A stretch of DNA of 64,000 bases from Actinostola sp. cb2023 (Eukaryota > Cnidaria > Anthozoa > Actiniaria > Actinostolidae), in NCBI GenBank assembly GCA_033675265.1, contig JAUJYZ010000693.1:91001-155000 (forward strand), given 5' to 3'. The notes beneath the pieces are model-generated. The model was given only the letters and a program-made list of their open reading frames with translations. It was not told the DNA's origin and did no database searches. Made by a program: the position numbers and the translations under genes. Of the stretch, positions 47,301 to 57,714 are shown in pieces; the first letter of the stretch is position 1, and each line of letters opens with the position of its first letter.

Positions 47301-48770
47301 CAGTATGTGGCTCTAATTGCGAACACTTTTTGCACTTGATAATATTTCTCGTCAACATATGGTACGATTATCCTGAACCTTTGCTATGAATTAGTTCTAC
47401 ACTTCAGCTAACATGTGATTAAGTTTCGTTGTATTTATTGTTGAACTTTTCTAAATATATTTTATTATATCATGTCCATTGGTGGTTCTAATGGTGAACA
47501 GGTGTTTGTAATTGTGAACACTTTTGGCTTGCTTTTTAATGGCTTAATACTATGTATTATTCTCGATTTCTAGCCTTGCAATTCGATGTACAAGTTCCAA
47601 GTTGTGTTAAAACAATATTTATGTTCGTGTTATTTCGATACGAATGCTAGAAAAATGCTAAAACGAAGTGAAGTCAGACGGCAACGCTAAATTGCTGACG
47701 TGTTCGCATGTTCATTGATGCATGCCGTTCATCACGTTCGTGTAATTGCTAACAACGCAATGGCGCAAATTTGTATCACAAACGCGGACTTCTTATACAT
47801 ATTTCCTTCTCAATATTTGCTATTGTACCAGTGCAGGTACATTAGCGGCAATTTTACTCTATATCTTAAGAACTACATATGTTATGAAGTGCCAAGTTAT
47901 GAGTGAGCATATGCGTGTTTACAATAGGCGACTTGCACTAAGAGGTCACGTGACCCCAACCCCCTTAATTCGAACAGCAGTGTCAAAATGAACTCCAGAA
48001 ATGAGAAGAGCACCTCGAAATTAGTAAAAGGGCGAAGTTTCAGGGCATAATGTTTGACACAGGAGAAATGACTAAAAAAATAAAATCGATCGTTTTCTAA
48101 GATTTTGTTTGGAAAATGCGTTGGATGGCAAGAGCATCATCAAGACAATGCATTTTCCAAACAAAATCTTAGAAAATGATGGATTTTATTTTTATTCCCA
48201 TTTCTCCTGTGTCAAACATTATGCCCTGAAACTTCGCCCTTTTACTAATTTCGAGGTGCTCTTCTCATTTCTGGAGTTCATTTTGACACTGCTGTTCGAA
48301 TTAAGGGGGTTGGGGTCATGTGACCTCTTAGTGCAAGTCGCCTATTAGATGCACATCGCAAAAACACTCACAATTTTTCATTCCGATGCTGCTCGTTCAT
48401 TTTCATCACTTTTATAAATATTGTTTTGTAAGGAAAAGTGTTATTATTTACCTTTTAGCTCATATAAAAACAAACTCAAAACTCTGCATTTTTAGAAAGA
48501 AAATATGCGAACTTTGCCACTGAGAATCTTAAAGGCGCACTTAAAATTCGAATTTGTAAACAACAGTCATCAGCTTACCTTGCCGTCAAAGTTGAAATTT
48601 TGCGCGGAATAAATATCAGGAAGCCCAAAATAGCATTGAATGATTGAAAATAAATCAATATTTGCTCGGGTAAAATATTTTTTGTCGATCTTAACGTTAC
48701 GGTATAAAAACGGCACTTTTACTGAAAAGTGTTCACAATTAGAACTGTTCACAATTAGAACCACATACTG
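47301..48770. mobile_element. Nested TA-flanked Tc1/mariner-type element
   Basis: cagtatgtggctctaattg (47301) is mirrored by caattagaaccacatactg ending at 48770, with TA on both sides (47299-47300 and 48771-48772). gaacacttttt follows inside the left end, and aaaagtgttcac lies inside the right end, where ttcacaattagaac is also duplicated. Interior non-coding except a palindromic MITE. Confidence 0.8.
47925..48344. mobile_element. 420-bp near-palindromic MITE
   Basis: Arms of about 185-200 bp start taggcgacttgcactaag and end cttagtgcaagtcgccta, with a centre of about 30 bp around 48115-48145. Arms differ at few positions. The TA at each end may be a TA target duplication. Confidence 0.9.
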
Positions 48771-49746
48771 TACTGTAAATCATTCTAAAACCATTTGAAA
48801 ATCTTTCTCTGGTCATAATTTTCAGTCAGTTACAGCTGAAGATTTGAGATCTAAGTTTAAAGTGCCTATGAAACGAAAAAAACAGACCCCGTTTTCATTT
48901 GCAACTACGAAAGCTTAATATTTGCTTGTTTACATGGCGTTAATAAAAAGTCAATTGAGCTTGAGGAACATTTTTTAGTTTGAGCTCAAAGTTGGGCATT
49001 TTGGGTTTCAAAGTGCGACAATTCCCGCTCGGTCAAACTATAGAAATGTGACCTCAGGAGTTGTGCACAACAAAGGCATGCACACCTCTTGACCTCAAAA
49101 AGCCATTGTCAAGGGCCTAGTCTCTTGTCGCATTATTTTGGTTGAAAATTATAATTTTCGAACCGCGAAAAGAAAATGTTCGCATGCTCAAAGTTGATGT
49201 TTCAGAGAAAGACCAAACAACGATACTCTACAATAAAAACAAGGATCTACATTTTCGCTTCACAGGCACTTTAAAAGCTCAAAAACTAAAATAGAAATGA
49301 AAACACTGTAAAAGTTCCAAGGTGACAGACGAGTAATTTGCATATATTAGTTGTCACCTTTATGTTTGTCTAGATTGAAGTTGAAGCACAAACATTTTGT
49401 GAACTATTTGCTGTAAAAAGACCGTATTTATGATGGCGTTATTCAAATGGTAGTTTTGAAGATATTTGGGGGCTATTTCTGGACAAAATGATGTTCTTGT
49501 GTTGAGAATGTGTGACACAATAGTGACAGCCATATGGAAGCCATAATGCTAATTACAGTCCGGCCATTTCGCTGCTGCTCTTTTATTTATGAAACAAAAT
49601 TTATTATAACAAAAGAAAACTACATGCAGTGTGAGTGTACTACACTCAGTCAAGGTGCATGCAATACACTCAGATGAGTGTAGTTGTGAGTGAACTACAC
49701 CCAAATTACACGCACATGCATTTTAAGATACTTCTGACCGGTACTG

Positions 49747-50078
49747 CATTTTCAATAGGGATTGCATCAACCTTTCAAACAAAGATAGATGGCACAATAC
49801 ATACTCATCAAAGATCAATAATTTCAACAGTACTTCGTAATAACTTATGTTTATGTTCATCTACGTCCATATGGCCAAAATAATTCCCAGAATGCCAATT
49901 CCTTTGTTTTGACCTACAAAAATTGCTGTGAAAAACCTCGATATTGATGACACACGACCAACATTGTGGATACATTAAAGGCAGTCATACATGTAGTTGA
50001 GAGATTCGTGCTGTTAGCACTATTTTCTGAAATAGTTCCCTAAAATCTAAGCATGTTTTTCGATTTTACTAGCACTCT
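49747..50078. other. No recognisable gene
   Basis: Nothing supported between the Tc1-like end and the TTAA element. Confidence 0.5.
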
Positions 50079-50082
50079 TTAA

Positions 50083-50779
50083 CCCTTTGACACCCAGAGA
50101 TTTTTGAGTTTTTTAGCGATTTTCTGGACCTAATCACGTCATAGGAAATTTCGATTCCATATAAGGGGTTTCCATGGAAATCTTGACAGTTCTGAATGCC
50201 TGTGGGCTCGCGTCTTCACGTGTTCTGCCTTTCTTCTTTCTTCTTTTGCCTGTAGGACCGAGTGGCTCGACACTCTATATATTCTTAAAAAACAGAGATT
50301 CGGGGAGATCTATGCCGAAATTCCCGGATGTTTCCCGGCATCCTTTTCGGGCGTGCAGAAGGAAAACACGTGTTAGCGAAAGTGGGCCTAAGGAAATGGC
50401 TATTGTTCGGCGAGTTAAGGAAAAGAGAGGGCAAAATTCACGACTATATCAAGAAGAGAGATGGAAGTTTGCTGAGAAAGTGGCGTTTTGTTTCGCAAGG
50501 ATGTATTTTGGAAGAAAATCCAAGTCAAATGTCGGTCATTTTCGAGGTGTAAAATTGCGTCAAAAACACGCATTTTTGATTTTTATGGCAAACAAATTGA
50601 ACTAATGCCCAGAAATCGGACCTGTAATTCAGTTTACTTGAGGTTAAAATATGAAGAGTTATCTAGTTGTCACTAATAACTGGCCATGAGATCGATGTTA
50701 CGAAAATTCAGAAAGTTAGAATTTTTAAAAGCAGTATCGATTTTTACGGGCGGTTTCGGGCGCCGTGGGAGTCAAAGGG
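50083..50779. mobile_element. piggyBac-like MITE
   Basis: TTAA (50079-50082) then ccctttgacaccc at the left; gggagtcaaaggg then TTAA (50780-50783) at the right. TTAA plus ends starting CCC is the piggyBac signature. A 143-codon frame inside has no known domain and is probably spurious. Confidence 0.82.
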
Positions 50780-50872
50780 TTAACTTGCTGTGAATACTCG
50801 TTCTGAGCTGGTATTGTCGACTGTGAAAATTCAGTTTTCAATTGTACAAGTAATAGGCTATAACAATAATAA

Positions 50873-51154
50873 TCATAACTATTACAATTTCCTCGAATCT
50901 GATTGGTTGAGAGACTGTCCTATTTTAGCATTAATTGGACAGTTGTAATCGGACAGTTGCAAGAGCCAATCACATTACACCTTTTCAGTAAAATGCGCTC
51001 GCTATCACGCAATCGCTACGCTATCGAGCGTGCGCTCAAGAAATTTTTAACAAACTTTTCTCGCTTTTTCACCAAAATATGTCATTGTTTTGGGGCATTT
51101 TAGGGCATTGTTTATCATGAAAATCTTTTTTCTCGGAAATTGTAATAGTTATGA
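50873..51154. mobile_element. 282-bp MITE with about 20-bp inverted ends
   Basis: tcataactattacaatttcc at the left is mirrored by ggaaattgtaatagttatga at the right. It directly precedes the two-gene transposon. Confidence 0.75.
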
Positions 51155-51164
51155 TTAATTGGTA

Positions 51165-51200
51165 CTATTCTTCCCAGTAGACTGCGACACAGTCGATTTT
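51165..51200 (+). repeat. Left terminal inverted repeat
   Basis: 36 bp beginning ctattcttcccagta and ending tcgatttt; matches the right end with two mismatches. Confidence 0.88.
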
Positions 51201-51232
51201 TTTACCGCGTTCGTAGCGTCTGTGTTTGTAAC

Positions 51233-51281
51233 CACGTGATGTCAATTTTGTACCACGTGAACAAGTTTTTGGCACCACGTG
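51233..51281 (+). promoter_or_regulatory. Triple CACGTG cluster inside the left end
   Basis: CACGTG at 51233, 51254 and 51276, each within ccacgtga, 75-120 bp before the PB1 ATG. The order ccacgtgatg...ttttgtaccacgtga is mirrored inside the right end. They may be transposase-binding subterminal repeats, E-boxes for bHLH factors, or both. Confidence 0.6.
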
Positions 51282-51353
51282 ATGCGATTGAAACGAGGTT
51301 ATCTTGTGCAAGCCACTGTAGTTTGAATTGGTGAGATTGGTCGGAACACCGTG

Positions 51354-52695
51354 ATGACTTTTCAGCTTAAAATCAAATATGATTTTGATAAATACGGAGC
51401 AGTATTTATTTTTCCAGAAGAAGCAATGCACTTTTCTAAAGATATTTTGATTGAGAAAGTTCGTTCCGTCACGACACGCTTTAACCATGCTAAGCCTGAA
51501 GACATAACATTGAGATATCTGGACGACGAAAAAAACTTTGTTAATCTTCCAAATGATCAAGCGTCATTGAGTGAGCTTTTCAGATGTGCTGTACCTGTAG
51601 AGAACGCAGATTTTAAGCGCATAACTATACTGGTAGAAGAGTTTAGTTCTCCTCCTCCAGCGCCTTTGGACGGCAGGAAACAAGGTTTTCAAAGGAAAAG
51701 GAATTATGACCCCCCACTTGTGTCAAGTCCGACCAGTAATGCCAAGTTCTTGTAAAAAGCCGGAACAACACATGCCAAGTGGTAGTCGCAGAAGTTTGGC
51801 TTTTCAAAGCTCTAAGGTTGAACAGTTTACTCCTCAACAGTCGGTCGAGTCTCAACCTTCTTGTAGTTACACTTCCGACACTCCATTATTCAAATCCCCA
51901 CTTGAAAAGTTCTTAGAAAGTCAAAGGCAAAAGCTCTTCAGCCTGGAAGCCAAAAAGGAGAATATTTCCAGTTATATAGCAAGCTTCCCGATAGTTAATA
52001 ATTCCAGACCAGAGAAAAGTGGCCCAACTTGTGGGAACTGTCATCGCCAAGAGCGCCACAATAGATTAAACTGCCCTTATAATCCCTGCGAAACAGTCGT
52101 TCACTGTGGAGCCATCAATAAACACCCAGAAGAAAAATCCAAACGGAAAGAATACGAAAAACAGCTTCATGATGTTATCAAGGACATATCAAAATTAAAA
52201 CAGGAGATCGAAGTGAAAGATGCAGCCGCTAAGTCAATCCAAGAAAGGTACGTGTATCAAGTACGACATCGTCTCATCGATAGTGATCCTGATCGATATT
52301 TGAATGTTGGAATCGGAGGGAACACCATTGAAAATTGGTTCCAACTCAATCGTGATGCAAAAAAGCTTGAAGAAATAATGAAAGGTAAAGTACCTCCACC
52401 ACATGTTAACTTAAAGGAACTGCTTATGAAAGTGGATGCGATTGACACACAGAGTACTCCATCTCATCCTGGCAAAACCTCTGTTAGAAATCCATATCGA
52501 AAGCTTTGGGTGGACAGAGGTGTAAATTGGCCTTCATCACGATCTGATTCTGTTGTTGGGGACGATTATCTTTTGGCAATGGGACTACAGCAAAGTCTCA
52601 ACCTGTCCAAAGATAAGGACAGTGTTAGGTCAAAGAACAACAATCCGCCGACTTGTACTAGTACCGAATCGACCGCGAATTTTAGAAACACGTGA
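51354..52695 (+). CDS. PB1-domain, zinc-knuckle-like, coiled-coil protein of the transposon
   Basis: The ATG at 51354 opens a PB1 fold (residues about 1-88): QLKIKYDFDK supplies the basic face and YLDDEKNFVNLPNDQASLSEL the acidic OPCA-type loop, so head-to-tail oligomerisation is possible. Near a cccccc tract (about 51706-51712) the frame shifts by one and then runs open to 52695. The second part has a Cys/His cluster (CGNCHRQERHNRLNC, then C...C...H), a coiled coil (KQLHDVIKDISKLKQEIEV), and RYLNVGIGGNTIENWF. The first Cys/His unit is C-x2-C-x5-H-x4-C, one residue longer than a usual knuckle. The final codons overlap a donor-like ac|gtgagt. I recall similar cnidarian proteins of unknown function. 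The tract shift could be mutation or sequencing error. Confidence 0.68.
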
Positions 52696-53871
52696 GTGAT
52701 TAAAATTCAATGCCTGATAGTGTCTGATTTAGGTCAATCAGTTATAGTTATAAACTAGTGCGTTTAAATATTGAGGTTTGGTCTCATGATTTTCATTGAG
52801 CCGTTACTAGTCAGTTACTGAAATAATTTCGTTTTGCACTATAAATACTGTTTCGATATGCATATATTAGTACTTGTTGTGTTTTTAAAATAGTATCAGA
52901 TTTTTGACGCTTTTCTGAAACGGCTTCGCGACTCGTAAACCGCATCTTCCCGCTTCGCGGGATAACAAACTTTATATCGGTTTCTGTTGAAATTGTTGAA
53001 ATTATTCATGCAAAAGACGCTTTCAATTCATCATGTACGATATTTTTATTATAACATAATAAATGGTTTGCATGTATAGCTGTACCGACCTAATGCCGTG
53101 CAGTCATGTTCAGTACAATTAAAAAAGGTTGAAAATAGATTGTATCATATAATATGGTTATCATTGGTCAAGAATTAAATAACCACAGTAAAATTACTAC
53201 ACCAGTTTGTTGCACGTGTATTTTCTAAGTAAAAGTATAGAACAAATAAAAAGGGCTGGAAAAAATCAAGTTCATTGAAAGGTCTCATTAGTAACACTAC
53301 TAAAGCTTGCTTTCTTCATCAACCAATCAAAACGGATGGCTCCCACGCCTGAAATTGACAAGATATTTTGCGATCTTATCGGCACGAGGGCCGGGAGATC
53401 GAGAGCAATTTTCAGTGTGCTCGATCTTTTCTCCGGCTTCACGTCTTATTACAATATATTTTTAATAACAATTTTAATGCACCATGGCACTACATGGCAT
53501 GTGGCCATAGATGTTTTTTAAGGCTTAAGAGCTTGCTCGATATATTTCGGGGGGTTAAGCTAGCAACCCCTCCCACCAAATATCAAATGGTCTGTCCCTT
53601 ACTAGTAGTCTAGTATTTTTCTTGTTTTCAACTAAAATTACCCTTTCTATTGAAATCATTGAAACATATATTTACTACTTTATGAATTTGGTGAGTGATA
53701 AAATGTACATTCATGCTTTACAATACATATTCTGAGAAACTAAACTACAGTAGTACAGAACAAAATCTGTACAAAATCCGGCCCTTTGAAAGATTGCTCA
53801 ACTGATAATTTCTCAGTCTAGGATTAACTGTGTCAATCTTGTGTCTTGGTTGTTTACACCAAGAATCGTTG
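52696..53871. other. Spacer between the two convergent transposon genes
   Basis: No supported gene. It contains a short inverted word near 52955 (cccgcttcgcggg) and should hold the 3' ends of both transcripts. Confidence 0.5.
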
Positions 53872-54780
53872 CTAAATTGCAATATAATCTGTATGTCTGT
53901 AAAATCCAATACAGTCAGTTACTGTGATATGTTCTAACGCTTCATAAATGCCCTCGTGGACATTTCTGATGAAGGCTGCTTTTATTTCGCATCTTTTGGC
54001 TAATATCTTTAGTTTATTAAAAACTAGTTCACATGGGTTGAATTTGGGAGAGTACACAGGTAAGTAAACGACATCAATACCACGTTCATCTAGCCACTCC
54101 GCCAAAATGTATCCTCCCGCATAGTGATGGATTGCGCAGTTATCAAGAACTACGATATCGCCATACTGTAAAATGGGTTGTCCATTAGGCATTGAATTTT
54201 GGCCAGCTTCGCCCCAAAAATTTAAAAATGTTAAGGTATCGCATGCTCCATTCTCTGTGTTGGCATAAAGTACTCCTTCAAGTCCCATCAATAGATTCAG
54301 AGTTACGTTAGGAGTGTTCAAGTATTTCCCGACTTCTACACAGGAATTGTTTATAAGTGAATGACCGTAATTTGATTTACCAACATCCGGGAGGCGGAAT
54401 CCAGCTTCATCAAAACATTTAATTCTGTATGGATCTACAGTACACATATAGTCTAGAAAGTCTTGACAATAATCTGTATTTTCAGGTGTAAACTTTTCAG
54501 CGCGTGCACGAGACATTCTTTTCCAGGTCCAACGACCACCTTCGAGTCTAGTTTGAACTGCTCGTCCAACGGCGGACTTGGACGTTCCCGACGGGATTTG
54601 GCAATGTACATTTATTGATTCCTGAACTTTAGAGTACGGCATTGAAGGTTGTGCTGTCTTGAGTGCTTCAATAAAATGAAGGTCTTGTCCTTGTAAATGT
54701 GCAGGATTATTGCCACCTTTCAAATGAGAGCTGATATCTGCCGTTTCGCAACATTGAGTCCAAATCTTTTTGACTACCAT
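53872..54780 (-). pseudogene. IS630/Tc1-like DDE transposase, catalytic part
   Basis: 302 codons from 54780 to the stop at 53872. The start is a Met inside the protein (MVVKKIWTQCCETADISS), the end of a helix-turn-helix region whose N-terminal half lies at 56734-56895. The DDE_3-type core is complete: first Asp in KCFDEAGFRLPD, second in VVLDNCAIHH, and Glu in YSPKFNPCELVFNKLK. The core is open throughout, so the catalytic part itself looks undamaged. An in-frame stop lies just upstream, within the insert. The enzyme would cut at the inverted ends and insert at TA. Confidence 0.87.
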
Positions 54781-55213
54781 TCGGCTTAATTACTCGTGCC
54801 CAGGCCGTAGGCCGCACGAGTTATAAAACCCAACGCGTATTTATTTTTTTTTGGGCGTCAGTTGCACAATATCCGGTCACATGGTATCGAGACCAAATAC
54901 CGGGCCTAGTATCTCCATCACGTGTAAATGATAACCATTTGGCGTCAGTTGTGCAATATCCGGTCACATGGTATCAAGACCCTAGTATCTCTAGTATCTC
55001 TATTATGTTTAAATGTATTGGAACCATTTATATACAAACATTTATCTGTCTCACAATCGATGTGGGACTTTGTCAAATCCAACACTACGCATTCTACGCA
55101 TGACCACTAATTACTCGAACCCAGACCCCAAACATTTGCCACAGACCGGTAGCTGCCAGTAGCTGCCACGAAATTTACATACACAGGTATCCAGCATCCC
55201 TTGCGGTTAGCAC

Positions 55214-56383
55214 ATGGTGCACATGCTCAGAAGTACAAGACGACGGCCATTTTGGATTTTAGACATGTGGAAGAAGACTTCAACGATTCGTGTGGAATTC
55301 TACGAGCAAAATCTTGCACTTTTTACTCGTCGGAGTGTTAAGTTAAGTGTTGAAGACGAGAAGATCTTCAAATTTGAGATCGCCACCCCTTCCATTCGTG
55401 AGGGAGCTGTCCCAGCAGCAAATAACGAAGAGACCAGCAAATATATGATCGCCACCCCTTCCATTCGTGAGGGAGCTGTCCCAGCAGCAAATAACGAAGA
55501 GACCAGCAAATATATGGTCGCCACCCCTTCCATTCGTGAGGGAGCTGTCCCAGCAGCAAATAACGAAGAGACCACAAGTACGGTCGAATTGCAAAGGTAT
55601 AATGAAACAAACAAGTATCAAATGAACCAATGTTATCAAAAATCAAAGTTATACTATGAAACAAACAGTAAACAAATGAACCATTGTTATCAAAAATCAA
55701 AGTTATTGAAACACTCAAATCTACAAAACTGTCATGCCAAAAGTGTTGTTGCCGTTGGTTGTACTTCTGTGTCTTATGATATGAGGAGAGAAGTAAGTCA
55801 GAAATATGATAATAATAATTATCTTAGTCAATGAAGAAGAGCCAAGCATAAAATATCAAAAATCTTAGTTACTATTATTGTTGTTATTGTTGATTGTTAT
55901 CCAATATGCAATAAACAGCATCAGAGGTATTGTATTTCAAGGAGAAAGTTACTGATTTCAGGTGACATTGAAGTAAACCCAGGCCCAGTTTCCAATGCAA
56001 ATAATACAGTGCCAAGAATTCCCCCAATGGTGTTATTACAGTCTAGATTAACCGAGCAAGGTTTAAGATCAATAGATGTTGGCGGTGCAGGTGATTGTTT
56101 TTTTAGAACAGTATCGCATCAATTATATGGTGAAACCAACTATCACATGGATGTACGTACTACTGGTGTTCAATACATGAGAAATAATCCAGAAAGGTTT
56201 ATTGAGAGTAATACAGCCTACTCATGGTAAAGTACATATCTAATATGTCTCGACAAGGTACATGGTGTGATGCACTAATCATACAAGCAGTTGCAGATGC
56301 TATGAATCTTACCATCCGTATTACAGAATCAAATGAGGGCTTTGCAGCATTCACTGTTATGCGCATGTGCGAGACAATTCAGT
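55214..56383 (+). pseudogene. Repeat protein with 2A-like motif and partial OTU domain
   Basis: From the ATG at 55214 one frame runs to about 56226 with a single in-frame TGA at 55832. It encodes a basic N-terminus, three exact-length 22-residue repeats (ATPSIREGAVPAANN..., 66 bp each, about 55379-55576), a Tyr/Asn-rich part, then after the TGA a hydrophobic stretch (ILVTIIVVIVDCYPIC), the 2A-like LLISGDIEVNPGP and an OTU domain with the catalytic Cys in GGAGDCFFRTVSHQLYG. Near 56226 a one-base shift moves the rest (MSRQGTWCDALIIQAVADAM) to another frame, which stops at 56383. The C-terminal catalytic His is not reached. OTU modules occur in helentron-type Helitrons, but no Rep/helicase is here. 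Confidence 0.72.
55961..55987 (+). other. 2A-like ribosome-skipping motif
   Basis: GDIEVNPGP matches the D-(V/I)-E-x-N-P-G-P consensus and is preceded by the usual hydrophobic lead (KLLIS). It would separate the upstream repeat protein from the OTU domain during translation; 2A-like sequences are known from several invertebrate retroelements. Confidence 0.8.
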
Positions 56384-56733
56384 AGTACAAGACTCCATGA
56401 TATATGCTTTCGCTCTGACGCCGCTAGCTAGACACACACCAGCTTTGACAATATCATTGTGTAAATACATTCCATTTGCCCTATAATCTGATTTGATTTG
56501 ATTTTGACTTTATTTTTAGTGACGGTTTTGGATTTGATAATGTCCCACATCGATTGATAGAAAGATAAATGTTTGTATATAAATGGTTCCAATACATATA
56601 TACTTGATGAAGATACTAGGCCCCGGTCTTCTCCCCTTGCTCTCCCCACATAGAATATACAGGGATTCCAATTCAACTAACTTGGGTGATCCAAAGCATT
56701 CCCACCAGGGCACGAGTGAACCCTGCCGACAGG

Positions 56734-56895
56734 GTCTAGTTTAAAATGATCAGCGACATTTTTAAACGAACCCGGGAAAAAACCAGTCAAAGGGTCTCCC
56801 CCCTCTCCTACGATATGGTCGATAACATTTCTCCTCAGATCGACACTTAAAGATTTCCCTGGCATGAAACTTCGTCCTTTTGTAGATACAATCAT
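56734..56895 (-). pseudogene. IS630/Tc1-like transposase, N-terminal helix-turn-helix part
   Basis: The ATG at 56895 (minus) gives 54 residues including GRSFMPGKSLSVDLRR, VIDHIVGEGGDPLTG and FFPGSFKNVADHFKLD, the paired-like DNA-binding helices typical of the N-terminus of this transposase family. The homology breaks after KLD, exactly where the insert with inverted ends begins, and resumes at 54780. A spliced intron is an alternative, but the insert's inverted ends argue for disruption. Confidence 0.72.
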
Positions 56896-56944
56896 GACGG
56901 CCGAAGTACATCCACAAGTGATCACGAGGTACAAAAAAGTCCAT

Positions 56945-56950
56945 CACGTG
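56945..56950 (-). promoter_or_regulatory. CACGTG motif inside the right end
   Basis: Read on the minus strand: tcacgtgatggac, then ttttgtacctcgtgatc, paralleling the left cluster. It is about 50 bp upstream of the transposase ATG at 56895. Confidence 0.55.
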
Positions 56951-56981
56951 ACTACATTCCAATTGGCACGGGCGGCGTTTC

Positions 56982-57017
56982 AAAATCGATAGTGTCGCAG
57001 TCTACTGGGAAGAATAG
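56982..57017 (-). repeat. Right terminal inverted repeat
   Basis: Reverse complement of 51165-51200 apart from two positions; followed by TA. Confidence 0.88.
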
Positions 57018-57034
57018 TAACAGGACTTCGTGTC

Positions 57035-57125
57035 GTCCAATTCTGTCTGTAATCATACTCGTGATAAACAAATTGGACTCGTCCAATTTTGTTTATCACT
57101 CGTATGATTACAGACTGAATTGGAC
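57035..57125. repeat. 91-bp near-perfect hairpin
   Basis: gtccaattctgtctgtaatc (57035) returns inverted as gattacagactgaattggac (57125), with only a 2-base centre and few mismatches. It lies 16 bp outside the right end of the two-gene transposon. Confidence 0.9.
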
Positions 57126-57714
57126 TCCACTCAGTCCTATTACCATTATTAATAAATGACATACATATAACAATATGTGTCACCAAATGTGTTTGATTGA
57201 CAGAAGAGAATCGACAAACTCGCACCAGGAACTTTTCTCTGTCTGGCGCATATCAATGAAAACAGTGGTAAATAAAGTTTATATAAAAAATAGTGTATAA
57301 ATTTCAATAAAAGTTGCTAATATATCACACTTTCAATTAAATACTGTAATATTAAATTGGTCTGTAGTGAAACTCAAAACAAAAAACTGAAAAATAATTT
57401 CATGGTCACAGATAGGAAATATATCAATTGAACCAAATTATTGTGATGGCAGTAATCAAGAGAAATCCAATGTTCATGTCTGAAATCGGCTTTGCTTGAA
57501 TTCAAAACCTCGATCTTTATAAATAACAAACCCTACTAATCATAATGGCTTTATATTAAACCTTGTTACACTGTACATTATCATAAAACTTACAACTGGA
57601 TCGAACGTGTATGACATGTATCGATGGTGATCATTGGTGGATACCGATGCATTGTGCTTACCAGTTACTGGACTTCAGAGCTGATATTCTTCACAAATAA
57701 TATGTTTGTCAATA
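57126..57714. other. No recognisable gene
   Basis: AT-rich; nothing supported. Confidence 0.5.

Larger units (their letters stand above)
45910..49746. mobile_element. Tc1/mariner-type element, non-autonomous or decayed
   Basis: cagtaccagtcagaagtat at 45910 and its inverted partner atacttctgaccggtactg ending at 49746 form the ends; TA precedes the left end, while the right flank is CA. CAGT ends and TA targets fit Tc1/mariner. Subterminal gagtgtag/ctacactc motifs occur at both ends. I find no transposase remnant. A second TA element (47301-48770) is nested inside. Confidence 0.62.
54792..56717. mobile_element. 1.93-kb inverted-repeat insert carrying a 2A-OTU ORF
   Basis: actcgtgcccagg at 54792 and ccagggcacgagt ending at 56717 are inverted with one mismatch. 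Further in, 55013-55080 and 56530-56598 are a second inverted match (ggaaccatttatatacaaac). The insert lies between the two halves of the transposase gene and contains one gene on the plus strand. I see no target duplication, and the element class is unknown. Confidence 0.66.
51165..57017. mobile_element. Two-gene TA-flanked DDE transposon with a PB1 gene
   Basis: The ends are 36-bp inverted repeats (51165-51200 and 56982-57017) starting ctattcttcccagtagactg, with two mismatches. TA lies on both sides (51163-51164 and 57018-57019), as for the IS630/Tc1/mariner superfamily. CACGTG-containing words sit just inside both ends. Two convergent genes are inside: a PB1/zinc-knuckle protein (+) starting near the left end and a DDE transposase (-) starting near the right end. 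A 1.9-kb insert splits the transposase. Tc1-type elements normally carry one gene, so the second is notable. Confidence 0.75.

Noticed and set aside
50174..50605. 143-codon frame as a gene
   Set aside because: It lies within a 697-bp piggyBac-like MITE, has no recognisable domain and several overlapping alternatives.
51351..51353. GTG as the start of the PB1 gene
   Set aside because: An ATG follows directly at 51354, and nuclear animal genes rarely start at GTG.
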